Counted from the stretch's first letter, positions 15,244-23,325 are shown. The stretch: 24,739 nucleotides of DNA from JAKEGK01 sp050116575 (GCA_050116575.1 JASFOJ010000062.1:1-24739); one strand, 5' to 3'. Made by a program: numbers and translations. Notes: generated from the letters alone by a model not told the origin.

Positions 15244-15305
15244 GATACCTCCTTACCCTTGAAATTTGTCAATCCCGCCGCAACGGGTAACAGGTTAGCC
15301 GGATA

Positions 15306-15311
15306 ATTATA
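15306..15311 (-). promoter_or_regulatory. Possible -10 element for the DUF4136-like lipoprotein gene
   Basis: On the minus strand these bases read TATAAT, the full -10 consensus, with a predicted transcript start roughly 55 bases before the ATG. No clear -35 hexamer is seen at 16-18 bp. Confidence 0.35.
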
Positions 15312-15377
15312 CTTATTTTAGGCAATTAGAAACGGGAGACGGACCAATGTTCCGTTGCTGGACATGATGTAAATCAG

Positions 15378-16807
15378 CTAAACCTTGAACTGGGCGGTGA
15401 GGTTTTGCAGGTGGTTCGACAACTTGGACAATTGTTCGGCGGCGGCAACTTGCGTGGCGCCGGCGGCGGTCTTTTCGCAGGATGCGTTGATATTGTCAAT
15501 ATTGACGTTGATTTCCTCGGCAACGGTACTTTGTTGGATCGCGGCCGTGGCAATTTGTGAATTCATATTGTTGATGGACTCAATGGTATGACCGATTTCC
15601 TGCAGTGCGCTATCGGCCTCAGTGGCTTTGTCCATGGTTTTTTGCGCCTGGCCACAGCCGGTGTCCATGGCCGATACCGCGTTGTTAGCGCTGGACTGGA
15701 TGCGCTCAATCATGTCGTGTATTTCCTGGGTTGAATCCTGGGTGCGGCTGGCCAGGATTCTTACCTCGTCGGCGACCACGGCAAAACCGCGGCCCTGTTC
15801 GCCGGCCCGGGCGGCCTCAATAGCGGCATTTAATGCCAGCAAATTGGTTTGTTCGGCGACGCCTTTGATGACATCTATGATGGAACCAATGTCGTTGCTG
15901 TTTTGCGCCAGTTGCTTAATCACCTCGGGTGCGTTTTCAACTTCCGTGGCCAGGTCGCGGCCATGATTGGCCTGTTGGGTGGCCAGTTGTTCAACGTCGG
16001 TGACAATCGCTGTGACTATGGTATGCAACTCGCCAATGAATTCGTTCACCACGTGGCGTAGTTCACCAATCTCATCTTTCTGGTTGACGGGAAGACGTAT
16101 TGTTAAGTCGCCGCCGCCGGCTGCCAGACCCCGAATGCGTTCCGTGGTTTCCCGGGTAGGCTTGATCACCAGTAGCCGGACCAACAGGATAAAACCAACC
16201 ATTAACACCGCCGATACGATGCTAACATCGACGACCATGACGACAATAAATTGATGAATCACATCCTCGCCGGTTTGCTGTATTTTGGCCACATCCTTTT
16301 TGATGCGCCCGTTGCTTTCGGCGATTAAATTGTTAACGCCTCGCTGGGATATGCCTAATACCACTGAACCCAATACCTTACCAGTTTGTTTAATTTCATA
16401 GGTTTTTCCATAACCTTGGTTTTGTCGCGAGGTGTCGTGGCGTCGAGCAGGGGATTGCCGTCGGAATTAAGGTAAGTGGAGTAACGGATATCGGCGTCGG
16501 CAGAGGCCAGTTTCTGGTATTCGTGAATGGTCGTGAAATCCGATGCGTTAATGAGCGGCGGTGCGGTTTTCGCCAGGAATTCCCCGATAATATCGGCTTT
16601 CGACATTAACCGTTGGTAAGCACGTTCCTGAGCGGCATTCCTTTCCGATTGTAAGGCCGATTGAGCAATGGCAATCTGCTGGTCCGTTGAGTTTTTAGCG
16701 ACATCGAGCAAAATGTAACCGCCAATCAGCAAGGCAATGACGGTAAATCCACAGATCGGCAAGGCAAATTTTGTGGCGAGACTGCTATGGAACGGAGTGT
16801 TATTCAT
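15378..16807 (-). pseudogene. Methyl-accepting chemotaxis protein gene, frameshifted and internally shortened
   Basis: The first part (from the ATG at 16807, AAAAGG eight bases upstream) gives a membrane helix at about residues 14-36 and a periplasmic sensor region, then runs out of frame to a stop near 16355. The rest is in another frame: after GYGKTYEIKQTG comes KVLGSVVLGIS, a second membrane helix, a HAMP domain and the signalling tip with IAEQTN-type AEQTNLLALNAAIEAARAGE, then a C-terminal helix ending AQFKV with no CheR-binding pentapeptide. Loss of one base around 16400-16450 (for example at 16409-16415) explains the break. The cytoplasmic helix before the tip is only about 55 residues after HAMP, against about 130 after the tip, so about 70 residues seem deleted near 15960-15990. 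The second frame has no real start codon. A sequencing error could explain the frameshift but not the deletion. Confidence 0.85.
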
Positions 16808-17373
16808 GCGTGTTAACCTTTTGCTGGCCGACCAAAAACCGGGACTCCGGTATCCCGGTTATTACCGGCCGCAGTGGTTTTAATCACAGGGCTGATACGG
16901 TTGCCACGGCGACCCCGGTTGAATTGATGATATGGCGAGATATTGTCGCTGATGTCTGGTCATTCCGGCACACAGCGATATACTCTCGTCATCGACATAT
17001 TTGAGCGATTTCTTCAAAAACTTCGATGATGACCGCGTTTCGGTAGAGGTTATCTGTAAACGAGCCGGCTAGCGGTACGTGCAGCAGGTGGGTTAGGAGG
17101 TTTGTCCCGGAGGTGTGATAGATAGACGGATTGTTGTTAGTCCGCGCATGCCGGGCCAACGTTTTGGAATTCCGCGATAACGCGATAATAGGCACCGCAT
17201 ACTGGTTAAAAAATGAACAAACAATGCACAAATAGGCGTCGACAAGTGAGACGAAAGTGCATCTCTCATACCCCATAAGATATACAAGGTCTATTAAACA
17301 TTTCTATTATATGGATTAATTGCTATTATCATGTATATTTTCTAATTACCCGAATAATAAAAGGTTAGTATTC
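16808..17373. other. Gene-free interval between the broken chemoreceptor and the LysR gene
   Basis: About 565 bp between divergent genes. A 95-codon minus-strand ORF with an ATG at 17276 ends at 16989, but it shows no recognisable domain and I do not accept it. The main structure is a hairpin at 16837-16860 with a following T-run on the minus strand. The AT-rich part at 17280-17350 probably holds the LysR promoter. Confidence 0.45.
16837..16860 (-). terminator. Terminator-like hairpin in the chemoreceptor leader
   Basis: On the minus strand AACCGGGA (16860 to 16853) pairs perfectly with TCCCGGTT (16844 to 16837) around an 8-nt loop, followed at once by further Ts (TTTTT in total) and then GG. 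It sits about 30 bp ahead of the chemoreceptor start codon. It could end a minus-strand transcript from upstream, or act as an attenuator in the leader. Confidence 0.5.
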
Positions 17374-18285
17374 ATGGCAGATCGCAGACTTCACGTTTTT
17401 TACACGGTTGCACGGCTGCTGAGTTTTACCAAAGCGGCAGAAACCCTGCACATGACCCAACCTGCCGTAACGTTTCAGGTTCGACAACTCGAAGAACATT
17501 TCAACACCCGATTATTTGACCGTACCCATAATCGCATCAGTCTCACCGACGCTGGCCAGAAAGTTTACGAATACGCCGATCAAATATTTCAACTTTATAA
17601 TGAACTGGAGAATTCCGTTCGCGAACTCACCGGGGAAATCAGCGGGGTACTAATACTCGGGGCCAGTACGACCATTGCCGAATATATGTTGCCGTCGCTA
17701 TTGGGCGAGTTTAAAGCCAAATACAAAGATGTGAACCTGCGGCTCAAGGTTTCCAATACTGATGGTATTGTATCCATGGTGGAACATAATGTGATCGACC
17801 TGGGCGTGGTAGAAGCGCCGGTCACCAATAAAAACCTGTCCGTTGAAGTTTGCCGTACCGATCGGCTGGTGGCTATTGTTCCTCCCGGTCATCCCCTGGC
17901 CGGCCAGGAAAAAATTTCACTCAATACCCTGGTTGAATATCCCTATATCTGCCGTGAAGAAGGCTCCGGTACCCGGGAAGTTATTCTGGATTATCTGCGC
18001 GAAGCCGGTGTCGATGCCGGCCAGCTGAAAGTCATCATGGAGTTGGGCAGTCTTGAGGCATTAAAAGGCGCGGTCGAAGCGGGTATTGGGGTGAGTATCG
18101 TATCCCGCGCTACCCTGGCAAAGGAAATCCGGCTGGGTACTGTCGAGGTTCTCGAGCTGGATCCGCCGCTGGAGCGCCCGTTTTCTTTCGTTCACCAAAA
18201 GCACAAATTCCGCCAACGCGCCATGGAGGAGTTGCTGGAATTTGCGCGCCATTATTGCGAAACCCACCAGACTGCTGATATTTAG
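17374..18285 (+). CDS. LysR-family transcriptional regulator
   Basis: A 303-residue DNA-binding regulator. An N-terminal winged helix-turn-helix lies at about residues 1-60 (FTKAAETLHMTQPAVTFQVRQLEEH...TRLFDRT), followed by a linker helix and an effector-binding domain of two alpha/beta lobes (about 90-295) with GASTTIAEYMLP and GSLEALKGAVEAGIGVSIVSR. The helix-turn-helix and effector patterns resemble the CysL/CbbR-like branch, but I cannot name a ligand. The ATG at 17374 is chosen because AAAAGG lies nine bases upstream and the protein begins in the family's usual way; an in-frame start at 17320 would add 18 residues. LysR proteins often control a divergent neighbour, but here the divergent side has no accepted gene for 500 bp, so the target is unknown. 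Confidence 0.92.
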   Translation: MADRRLHVFYTVARLLSFTKAAETLHMTQPAVTFQVRQLEEHFNTRLFDRTHNRISLTDAGQKVYEYADQIFQLYNELENSVRELTGEISGVLILGASTTIAEYMLPSLLGEFKAKYKDVNLRLKVSNTDGIVSMVEHNVIDLGVVEAPVTNKNLSVEVCRTDRLVAIVPPGHPLAGQEKISLNTLVEYPYICREEGSGTREVILDYLREAGVDAGQLKVIMELGSLEALKGAVEAGIGVSIVSRATLAKEIRLGTVEVLELDPPLERPFSFVHQKHKFRQRAMEELLEFARHYCETHQTADI

Positions 18286-18526
18286 CGGTAGCAATCGGGC
18301 GATCGCAGCGCAATTGCAGGTTTCAATCGTTCAATTAGCGTAATCGGTATCCATCACAGGCACTTTGCGTCATTCAATGATGCTATTCATCGCTATACTA
18401 TATACGTATGTCTGTTGCATTTTTTTAAACCCCGTCATCGTACAAATCGCAGCCGGTACATGGTCTGAGGACCTGGTGCCAGTTTATTTTTGCGCGGATG
18501 TTTCAATGAGCGCCGCCGGAACACGC

Positions 18527-18532
18527 TATAAT
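18527..18532 (+). promoter_or_regulatory. Consensus -10 element for the 18575 gene and PerM-like gene
   Basis: TATAAT at 18527-18532 lies 42 bp before the ATG at 18575, giving a short untranslated leader. The -35 region (around 18503-18509, TCAATG or CAATGA) is weak. The rest of the 290-bp gap after the LysR gene shows nothing I can name. Confidence 0.45.
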
Positions 18533-18574
18533 TGATATACTCTTTGCAACGACCACAGTTAGTGCAGTGATCAA

Positions 18575-18943
18575 ATGAAGTCTATTGAAAAAAAGCTGTT
18601 AAAACACTTTTCCAAACTGTCGCCGGACCAGCAGCAAACGCTGATAGCGTTCGCAGAATTCCTGGTGCAAAAAGGCGAAGATGCAGGCGAGCCGGAGCCT
18701 ATTCCCGAGCCCGTGTTGCTGGAACGGCCGGAAAAGGAAACAGTGGTAGGCGCCATTAAGCGACTTACTGCCAGTTATCCCATGCTGGAACGCGATAAGC
18801 TGTTCAACGAGACTTCCATGTTAATGACCAAGCATGTGATGCACGGCCATGAGGCTGAGCAGATTATCGATGAACTGGAAGCTTTATTTGACAACCACTA
18901 CCAGGCATTGACTAGTGGTAACCAGGACGAATCAAAAGAATAA
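18575..18943 (+). CDS. Small soluble protein of unknown function, probable operon partner of the PerM-like gene
   Basis: A 122-residue acidic protein with no signal or membrane segment. The N-terminus IEKKLLKHFSKLSPDQQQTLIAFAEFLVQK is an amphipathic helical segment like those in small antitoxin-type or DUF2281-type proteins (LSPEQQ...FAEFL). A proline/glutamate linker follows (EPEPIPEPV), then a helical C-terminal part with KRLTASYPMLERDKLFNETSMLMTKHVMHGHEAEQIIDELEALF. No toxin gene is next to it, so a toxin-antitoxin role is not supported. It ends 18 bp before the AI-2E-type transporter gene and is likely co-transcribed. I do not recognise a named family. The start is the only ATG that gives this length; the ribosome site is weak. 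Confidence 0.75.
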   Translation: MKSIEKKLLKHFSKLSPDQQQTLIAFAEFLVQKGEDAGEPEPIPEPVLLERPEKETVVGAIKRLTASYPMLERDKLFNETSMLMTKHVMHGHEAEQIIDELEALFDNHYQALTSGNQDESKE

Positions 18944-18961
18944 CATGAACTGACAACCACA

Positions 18962-20047
18962 ATGCTCGACGTCTTTAAAAACTGGTACCAACGCAACTTT
19001 TCCGATCCGCAGGCTGTAATCCTGGCAGTTATTCTGATTGTCGGGCTGCTGATCGTCATATATCTCGGTCAGATGCTGGCGCCTATATTAACGGCTGTCG
19101 TGCTGGCCTACATGCTGGAAGCGGTGGTGGCGCTGCTGGAACGACACAACGTACCGCGATTTTTCGCGGTCATTATTGTATTTTTACTGTTTCTGTTAAC
19201 AGTATTGCTGCTGATCCTGTTGATCGTACCCGTTTTGTCACAGCAGTTTACGCAACTTATTACGGAATTGCCCAAGCAGATGGATAAGGGACAACAGGTA
19301 TTAATGCGGTTGCCCGAGATGTATCCCCAGGCATTTACCGAAACCCAGGTCAACGAGATTATGAGCGAAATCCGCAAGCAAATAACCGGTTTCGGCCAGG
19401 CATTTTTGTCGTTTTCCCTGGCATCGATTCCGGTTTTATTTGCATTGGTGGTTTATCTTATTCTGGTGCCGCTGCTGATGTTCTTTTTTCTCAAAGACAA
19501 GGCGTTAATCGTCAATTGGCTGAAAAAATATCTGCCCAAGGAACGCGGGTTGGCGGCACAGGTCTGGCACGAAATGGACCAACAGATCGGTAACTATGTG
19601 CGCGGCAAGTTCGTGGAGATTTTTATTGTGGGCGGTGTTACCTATGTGACCTTTCTGATCATGGGCCTTAACTACGCCTTATTGCTGTCGGTGCTGGTCG
19701 GCCTGTCCGTGATTATTCCCTATATTGGTGCGGCAGCGGTTACCATACCGGTGGCGTTGATCGCGTATTTCCAGTGGGGTTGGGGTCCGGATTTCATCTG
19801 GCTACTGGTCGCCTATGGCATTATCCAGGCCCTCGACGGCAATCTATTGGTACCGGTATTGTTTTCTGAGGCGGTCAATCTCCATCCCGTTGCGATTATT
19901 GTCGCGGTCCTGGTGTTCGGTGGCTTGTGGGGGTTGTGGGGTGTGTTCTTCGCCATTCCCCTGGCAACGCTCGTCATGGCGGTATTAAATGCCTGGCCCA
20001 GCCTGCAACCGCCGGGCAAAGCGGATACTGCTTCTGAAGCCTCGTAA
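18962..20047 (+). CDS. AI-2E transporter/PerM-family membrane protein
   Basis: A 361-residue inner-membrane protein of the AI-2E transporter family (PerM, YdiK, TqsA and relatives). Two membrane helices open the protein (about 17-55), followed by a hydrophobic pair (RFFAVIIVFLLFLLTVLLLILLIVPV), an amphipathic region with QLITELPKQM, then further helices with LVPLLMFFFLKDK, GKFVEIFIVGGVTYVTF, GLSVIIPYIGAAAVTIPVA, IQALDGNLLVPVLFSEAVNLHP and a final GGLWGLWGVFFAIPLATLV. These are the family's conserved glycine/proline motifs in the usual order and length. The transported substrate is unknown for most members. In E. coli perM lies in the same broad chromosomal neighbourhood as bcp and gcvR, which fits the order here if the acr3 patch is an insertion. 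Confidence 0.92.
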   Translation: MLDVFKNWYQRNFSDPQAVILAVILIVGLLIVIYLGQMLAPILTAVVLAYMLEAVVALLERHNVPRFFAVIIVFLLFLLTVLLLILLIVPVLSQQFTQLITELPKQMDKGQQVLMRLPEMYPQAFTETQVNEIMSEIRKQITGFGQAFLSFSLASIPVLFALVVYLILVPLLMFFFLKDKALIVNWLKKYLPKERGLAAQVWHEMDQQIGNYVRGKFVEIFIVGGVTYVTFLIMGLNYALLLSVLVGLSVIIPYIGAAAVTIPVALIAYFQWGWGPDFIWLLVAYGIIQALDGNLLVPVLFSEAVNLHPVAIIVAVLVFGGLWGLWGVFFAIPLATLVMAVLNAWPSLQPPGKADTASEAS

Positions 20048-20159
20048 TATATTTTCGTTAAAATAACCCTCGTTATTGCATACAGGAAAAACCGGAAATC
20101 TAAAATTAACTTCCATGGATTTTTTACGGCGTAGGAGCTGACCTGCAGGCGATTTCCCT

Positions 20160-20348
20160 GTGCCTGTAAAAACTTCCCGTACCAGCTTTCATCGGACTCT
20201 TAAGAAGGCTTATTGGCCTGATGTGCTCGTCTTGTCGAAAGAGCAGGTGAGACTCCAGTTAAGTAGTTTTATGATAGAATCCCTTGTTGAGCACGAAACA
20301 TCAGGTGAGGCTCCGATTGATGAGCCGCACCAATGGCATATATTTTAA
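20160..20348 (+). CDS. Possible small hypothetical protein
   Basis: An ORF of 62 codons with a GTG start and no well-placed ribosome site (GGAG lies about 25 bases upstream). The product is MPVKTSRTSFHRTLKKAYW..., basic at the start and acidic at the end (EHETSGEAPIDEPHQ). Nothing is recognised. It may be a fragment or chance; an internal ATG at 20271 would leave only 25 codons. It sits at the left side of the AT-rich patch. The sequence between the PerM-like gene and here has a short AT-rich hairpin (AATAAC/GTTATT near 20062-20077). Confidence 0.25.
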   Translation: MPVKTSRTSFHRTLKKAYWPDVLVLSKEQVRLQLSSFMIESLVEHETSGEAPIDEPHQWHIF

Positions 20349-20441
20349 ATCGTCGCTCGAAAAGGAATCCGGCAAATCACTCCAGCCAACGCCAAAATAC
20401 GGTAATGCGGACTTTTAACGCTAATTTTACATAATAAAAAA

Positions 20442-20738
20442 ATGGTAAAATACGAACTATACATATGTGATGTAACTGGTGAGCACAAACCAATAGCGAA
20501 ATTTGAGTCTGGTACGCCATTTATGCCTGTGACAGTGAATGAAAGATTCGATGATCATGGATGGGATAGGTTGGAAGGTGTTGGGAAAATTGCATCAGAA
20601 GAAGATCCAATAAAATATATCGTGCATTCAATAAAAAATACAGTTATTGAAAAAAATGGTGTTTTATTTATTCAATATTGGCTAAACCTGCTTCCTTATG
20701 AAGGCCCAAGGTCTCCTGCTTGGGGCGGTGGTGAATGA
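20442..20738 (+). CDS. Orphan small protein in AT-rich patch
   Basis: A 98-residue soluble protein starting at the ATG at 20442 in an A-rich context with no Shine-Dalgarno site. It is rich in charged and aromatic residues (KYELYICDVTGEHKPIAKFE, FDDHGWDRLEG, IKYIVHSIKNTVIEKNGVLF, IQYWLNLLPYEGPRSPAW). The alternating hydrophobic pattern suggests a small alpha/beta fold. I do not recognise a family. Its base use is much more AT-rich than the cys, dap or glp genes around, which fits acquisition from elsewhere. Small orphan proteins like this are common as immunity proteins or cassette genes, but nothing here proves either. Confidence 0.55.
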   Translation: MVKYELYICDVTGEHKPIAKFESGTPFMPVTVNERFDDHGWDRLEGVGKIASEEDPIKYIVHSIKNTVIEKNGVLFIQYWLNLLPYEGPRSPAWGGGE

Positions 20739-20889
20739 ACCAGGCCGAAGCTAAGCCGTGTATTTAGATCGATCTCCCTGTGGTCGGGTCAGGCCCTCAA
20801 GCCGCGATGCGGTTTCCGGACTCTCATGTATCCTCATGTATTAAGTTACGTGAACTATAAACAATTATGCAGAAAGTATATTTAATTTA

Positions 20890-21987
20890 ATGCAAGAAAG
20901 AAAACTGTCAATATTCGAGCGTTACTTATCTGTATGGGTATTGTTTTGCATTGGCGGTGGAATTGCGCTTGGAAAGGCGGCTCCTGATTTGGCTGCAATT
21001 CTGAATGATTTCTCTATTTATCAAGTATCAATTCCGATAGCCGTATGTCTATTTTTTATGATGTATCCCATAATGGTGAAAATAGATTTTTCGCAGGTTA
21101 TGAGATCTGCAAGAACCCCCAAGCCCGTATTTCTGACCCTTGCGATTAACTGGGGTATCAAGCCGTTTAGTATGTTCGCTATATCCTATTTGTTCTTGGG
21201 GTATTGGTTTCGAGATTTATTGCCAGGCACAGAAACTCTGGTAAACGGTGAAGAGGTAGAGTTGTGGCGAAGTTATATAGCAGGAGCAATATTGCTTGGT
21301 ATTGCTCCTTGTACAGCGATGGTATTGATGTGGGGTCACTTATCAAAAGGGAATGATGGCTTAACGTTAGTGATGGTCGCAATTAATTCACTAATGATGC
21401 TTTTTCTTTACGGTCCGCTGGGAAGTTTGTTGCTAAATATCAATTCTATGCCTGTGCCCTGGCAAACGATGGTGCTTTCGGTGTCAATTTATGTGGCGCT
21501 TCCGTTAATAGCAGGTTATTTTTCTAGGAAAATAATTATTAGCCACAAAGGTATAGTTTGGTTCAATGAAAAGTTCTTGCACTGGTTGACGCCGGTGAGT
21601 ATTACGGCTCTGCTTGTTACGTTGGTTCTTCTTTTTTCGTTTAAAGGGAATGTCATAGTTGGTAATCCTCTCACCATATTATGGATAGCTATCCCGCTGA
21701 TAATTCAAACATTGCTTATTTTTAGTCTTGGGTACTTTGTGATCTCGAGGTGGTTTAGGCTTTCGTATCAGGACGCCGCACCAGTTTCACTGATAGGGGC
21801 GTCTAATCATTTTGAGGTGGCGATAGCTACAGCAGTGATCTTGTTTGGTTTGTCTTCCGGAGCAGCGTTAGCGACTGTAGTTGGTGTCTTGATCGAAGTG
21901 CCATTAATGCTTATGTTGGTTTCTCTTTGCAAGAGAACGCGCTATCTATTTGATTATGAAAACGTATCTAAAATTAAAACAACCTGA
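20890..21987 (+). CDS. Acr3-type arsenite efflux transporter
   Basis: A 365-residue integral membrane protein of the ACR3 family in the bile/arsenite/riboflavin transporter superfamily, expected to export arsenite from the cytoplasm using the proton gradient. About ten hydrophobic segments are seen. The diagnostic GIAPCTAMVLMWGHLSKGN carries the catalytic Cys141, and the second signature SNHFEVAIATAV carries Glu309 (usual form SNNFELAIA). PKPVFLTLAINWGIKPF and LTPVSITALLVTLVLLF also fit the family. The gene is AT-rich compared with flanking housekeeping genes and stands alone, with no arsR, arsC or arsH next to it. Only a weak ribosome site precedes the ATG at 20890. The neighbourhood suggests horizontal gain. 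Regulation is not visible. Confidence 0.92.
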   Translation: MQERKLSIFERYLSVWVLFCIGGGIALGKAAPDLAAILNDFSIYQVSIPIAVCLFFMMYPIMVKIDFSQVMRSARTPKPVFLTLAINWGIKPFSMFAISYLFLGYWFRDLLPGTETLVNGEEVELWRSYIAGAILLGIAPCTAMVLMWGHLSKGNDGLTLVMVAINSLMMLFLYGPLGSLLLNINSMPVPWQTMVLSVSIYVALPLIAGYFSRKIIISHKGIVWFNEKFLHWLTPVSITALLVTLVLLFSFKGNVIVGNPLTILWIAIPLIIQTLLIFSLGYFVISRWFRLSYQDAAPVSLIGASNHFEVAIATAVILFGLSSGAALATVVGVLIEVPLMLMLVSLCKRTRYLFDYENVSKIKTT

Positions 21988-22015
21988 CCAATACGTTCAA
22001 TGCCGACATACTGCC

Positions 22016-22058
22016 GCGGTGTTTCTTTTGTGCTTAATGAGCACATAAGAAACACCGC
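22016..22058. terminator. Long hairpin between acr3 and bcp, likely bidirectional terminator
   Basis: GCGGTGTTTCTT at 22016-22027 pairs perfectly with AAGAAACACCGC at 22047-22058, and inside it TGTGCT at 22029-22034 pairs with AGCACA at 22040-22045, leaving one T-T mismatch and a 5-nt loop. There are about 18 paired positions in total. It sits between two convergent genes, where a two-way terminator would be expected, but it lacks a T-run and could instead be a mobile-element end or another repeat. Confidence 0.6.
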
Positions 22059-22157
22059 TATGGTGTTCCGGTGAACGCCGTCGTTAAGCCGCTGAGTTGC
22101 TCATCAAAAGCAGACGCCTTTGATACTTAAAAAATTCTATGGTATGGAGAGCCGATA

Positions 22158-22628
22158 TTATTTAAGTGCTTTTACCTCGGCCAGCACTTCGTCCACGTGT
22201 TCAGGTACTTTAACTTTACGCCATTCTTTTTGTAATACGCCATTTTCGTCAATTAAAAACGTGCTGCGTTCGATGCCCATGACTTTTTTGCCGTACATGT
22301 TTTTTTCCTTGATGACATCGAACATTTTACAGAGTTTCTCATCCTGGTCGGATAGCAGGTCAAATTTGAAGCCTTGTTTGTCCCGGAATTTTTCGTGTGA
22401 CGCCACGCTGTCGCGGGATACGCCCAGTACTACGGCACCGGCGCGTTTGAATTTGGTGAGGTTGGCCTGGAAGTCGAGGCCTTCCCGGGTACAGCCGGGG
22501 GTACTGTCCTTGGGGTAAAAATACAACACGGCTTTTTTGCCTTTTAAGTCGGCTGACTTGATTTCCTGATCGCCTGTGGCGGGTAATTTGAAAGCGGGGA
22601 TTTTTTTGCCAATAGCGACTTTACTCAT
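22158..22628 (-). CDS. bcp: Thioredoxin-dependent peroxiredoxin Bcp
   Basis: A 156-residue cytosolic peroxidase of the BCP/PrxQ subfamily that reduces hydrogen peroxide and organic peroxides. The active-site segment PKDSTPGCTREG has peroxidatic Cys46 with Thr43 and Pro44, and LGVSRDS follows. E. coli Bcp has a second cysteine five residues later; here the position is not a cysteine (TREGLDF), so the resolving Cys of that type is missing. Another cysteine, Cys100 (EKLCKMFDV), matches E. coli Cys99. It may work as a 1-Cys enzyme or through another partner. AAGGAG lies five bases ahead of the ATG at 22628. It is downstream of gcvR on the same strand (129-bp gap), as in E. coli. Confidence 0.95.
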   Translation of the reverse strand: MSKVAIGKKIPAFKLPATGDQEIKSADLKGKKAVLYFYPKDSTPGCTREGLDFQANLTKFKRAGAVVLGVSRDSVASHEKFRDKQGFKFDLLSDQDEKLCKMFDVIKEKNMYGKKVMGIERSTFLIDENGVLQKEWRKVKVPEHVDEVLAEVKALK

Positions 22629-22757
22629 TGTTGCTCCTTGTTGTTGCTGATGTCGTTATTGTTTTTTCTTTTCGATTACCGGTGCCGTCCATTGGACGGA
22701 TTTTGTATTTATGGTGGCTGCGGCAGTTTTTTCAACGCCAGCCCCGGGAATACCGGG

Positions 22758-23288
22758 CTAACCTTTGCAAGGTTCCAGCACGGCATCCATGTTTAAATTG
22801 TCGCAAAAATCGAGGAAGTCTTCGCGTAGCGTGGCGATACGAATATCGGACGGCACGCTGATGCTCATATTCATGGTGAACATGGGGGTGCCGGTATGGG
22901 CCGCGGCATAGCTGTTGGTATTGAGTTCCCGGATATTAATATTGCGGCTGGAAAAGAAATGGGCAATCTTGTAGACGATACCGGGATGGTCCATGGAAAC
23001 CACATCGACGGAGTAGGTTAGTACGCTCTCGCGTCGCTTGTCCTGTTCGATTCTTTTGGTCGAAATTGTCAGGCCCAGCTTTTCGCCCAGCCCCGGTAGT
23101 TGGGTATCCAGCTTGGCCAGTTCATTCCATTTGCCAGATACCAGTAAAATAAGGGCGAACTCACCACCCAGGGCGGTTATACGGCTGTCGGTAACGTTAC
23201 AGCCGCTGTCCATAATGGCGGCCGAGAGTTGATCGACAATGCCGGGTTGGTCGTTTCCGAATGCGGTTATGACAAGTGAATTATCCAT
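22758..23288 (-). CDS. gcvR: Glycine cleavage system regulator GcvR (two ACT domains)
   Basis: A 176-residue protein with two tandem ACT domains (about 4-80 and 91-172), the layout of GcvR. In E. coli it binds the activator GcvA and, in the absence of glycine, blocks expression of the glycine cleavage operon. ACT-like motifs are GNDQPGIVDQLSAAIMDSGCNVTDSRI and MDHPGIVYKIAHFFSSRNINIREL. The start is the ATG at 23288 (AAGG seven bases upstream), because it matches the family N-terminus (MDNSLVITAFGNDQPG); an upstream in-frame start at 23435 would add an unlikely 49 residues. gcvR-bcp divergent from dapA-bamC is the enterobacterial order. No gcvA is present in the window. A perfect palindrome at 23326-23339 lies in the promoter region. 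Confidence 0.93.
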   Translation of the reverse strand: MDNSLVITAFGNDQPGIVDQLSAAIMDSGCNVTDSRITALGGEFALILLVSGKWNELAKLDTQLPGLGEKLGLTISTKRIEQDKRRESVLTYSVDVVSMDHPGIVYKIAHFFSSRNINIRELNTNSYAAAHTGTPMFTMNMSISVPSDIRIATLREDFLDFCDNLNMDAVLEPCKG

Positions 23289-23325
23289 AGCGGCCTTATT
23301 GTAGTGGCTTCTTGAGCAAAAATGC

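Noticed and set aside
15378..16807. Two separate genes for the chemoreceptor region
   Set aside because: The second frame starts inside the sensor region with a TTG that is part of a conserved KVLGSVV segment, so it is one broken gene.
16989..17276. 95-codon minus-strand ORF divergent from the LysR gene
   Set aside because: It has an ATG, but no ribosome site, no recognisable domain and an unconvincing composition; it could be chance or a relic.
20150..20782. Near-identical 13-mers at 20150-20162 and 20770-20782 as element ends
   Set aside because: They are too short and in direct orientation, with no target duplication or transposase, so they are probably chance.
20048..22100. Integron gene cassettes with attC sites
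   Set aside because: No pair of core sites with the required imperfect inverted repeats was found.
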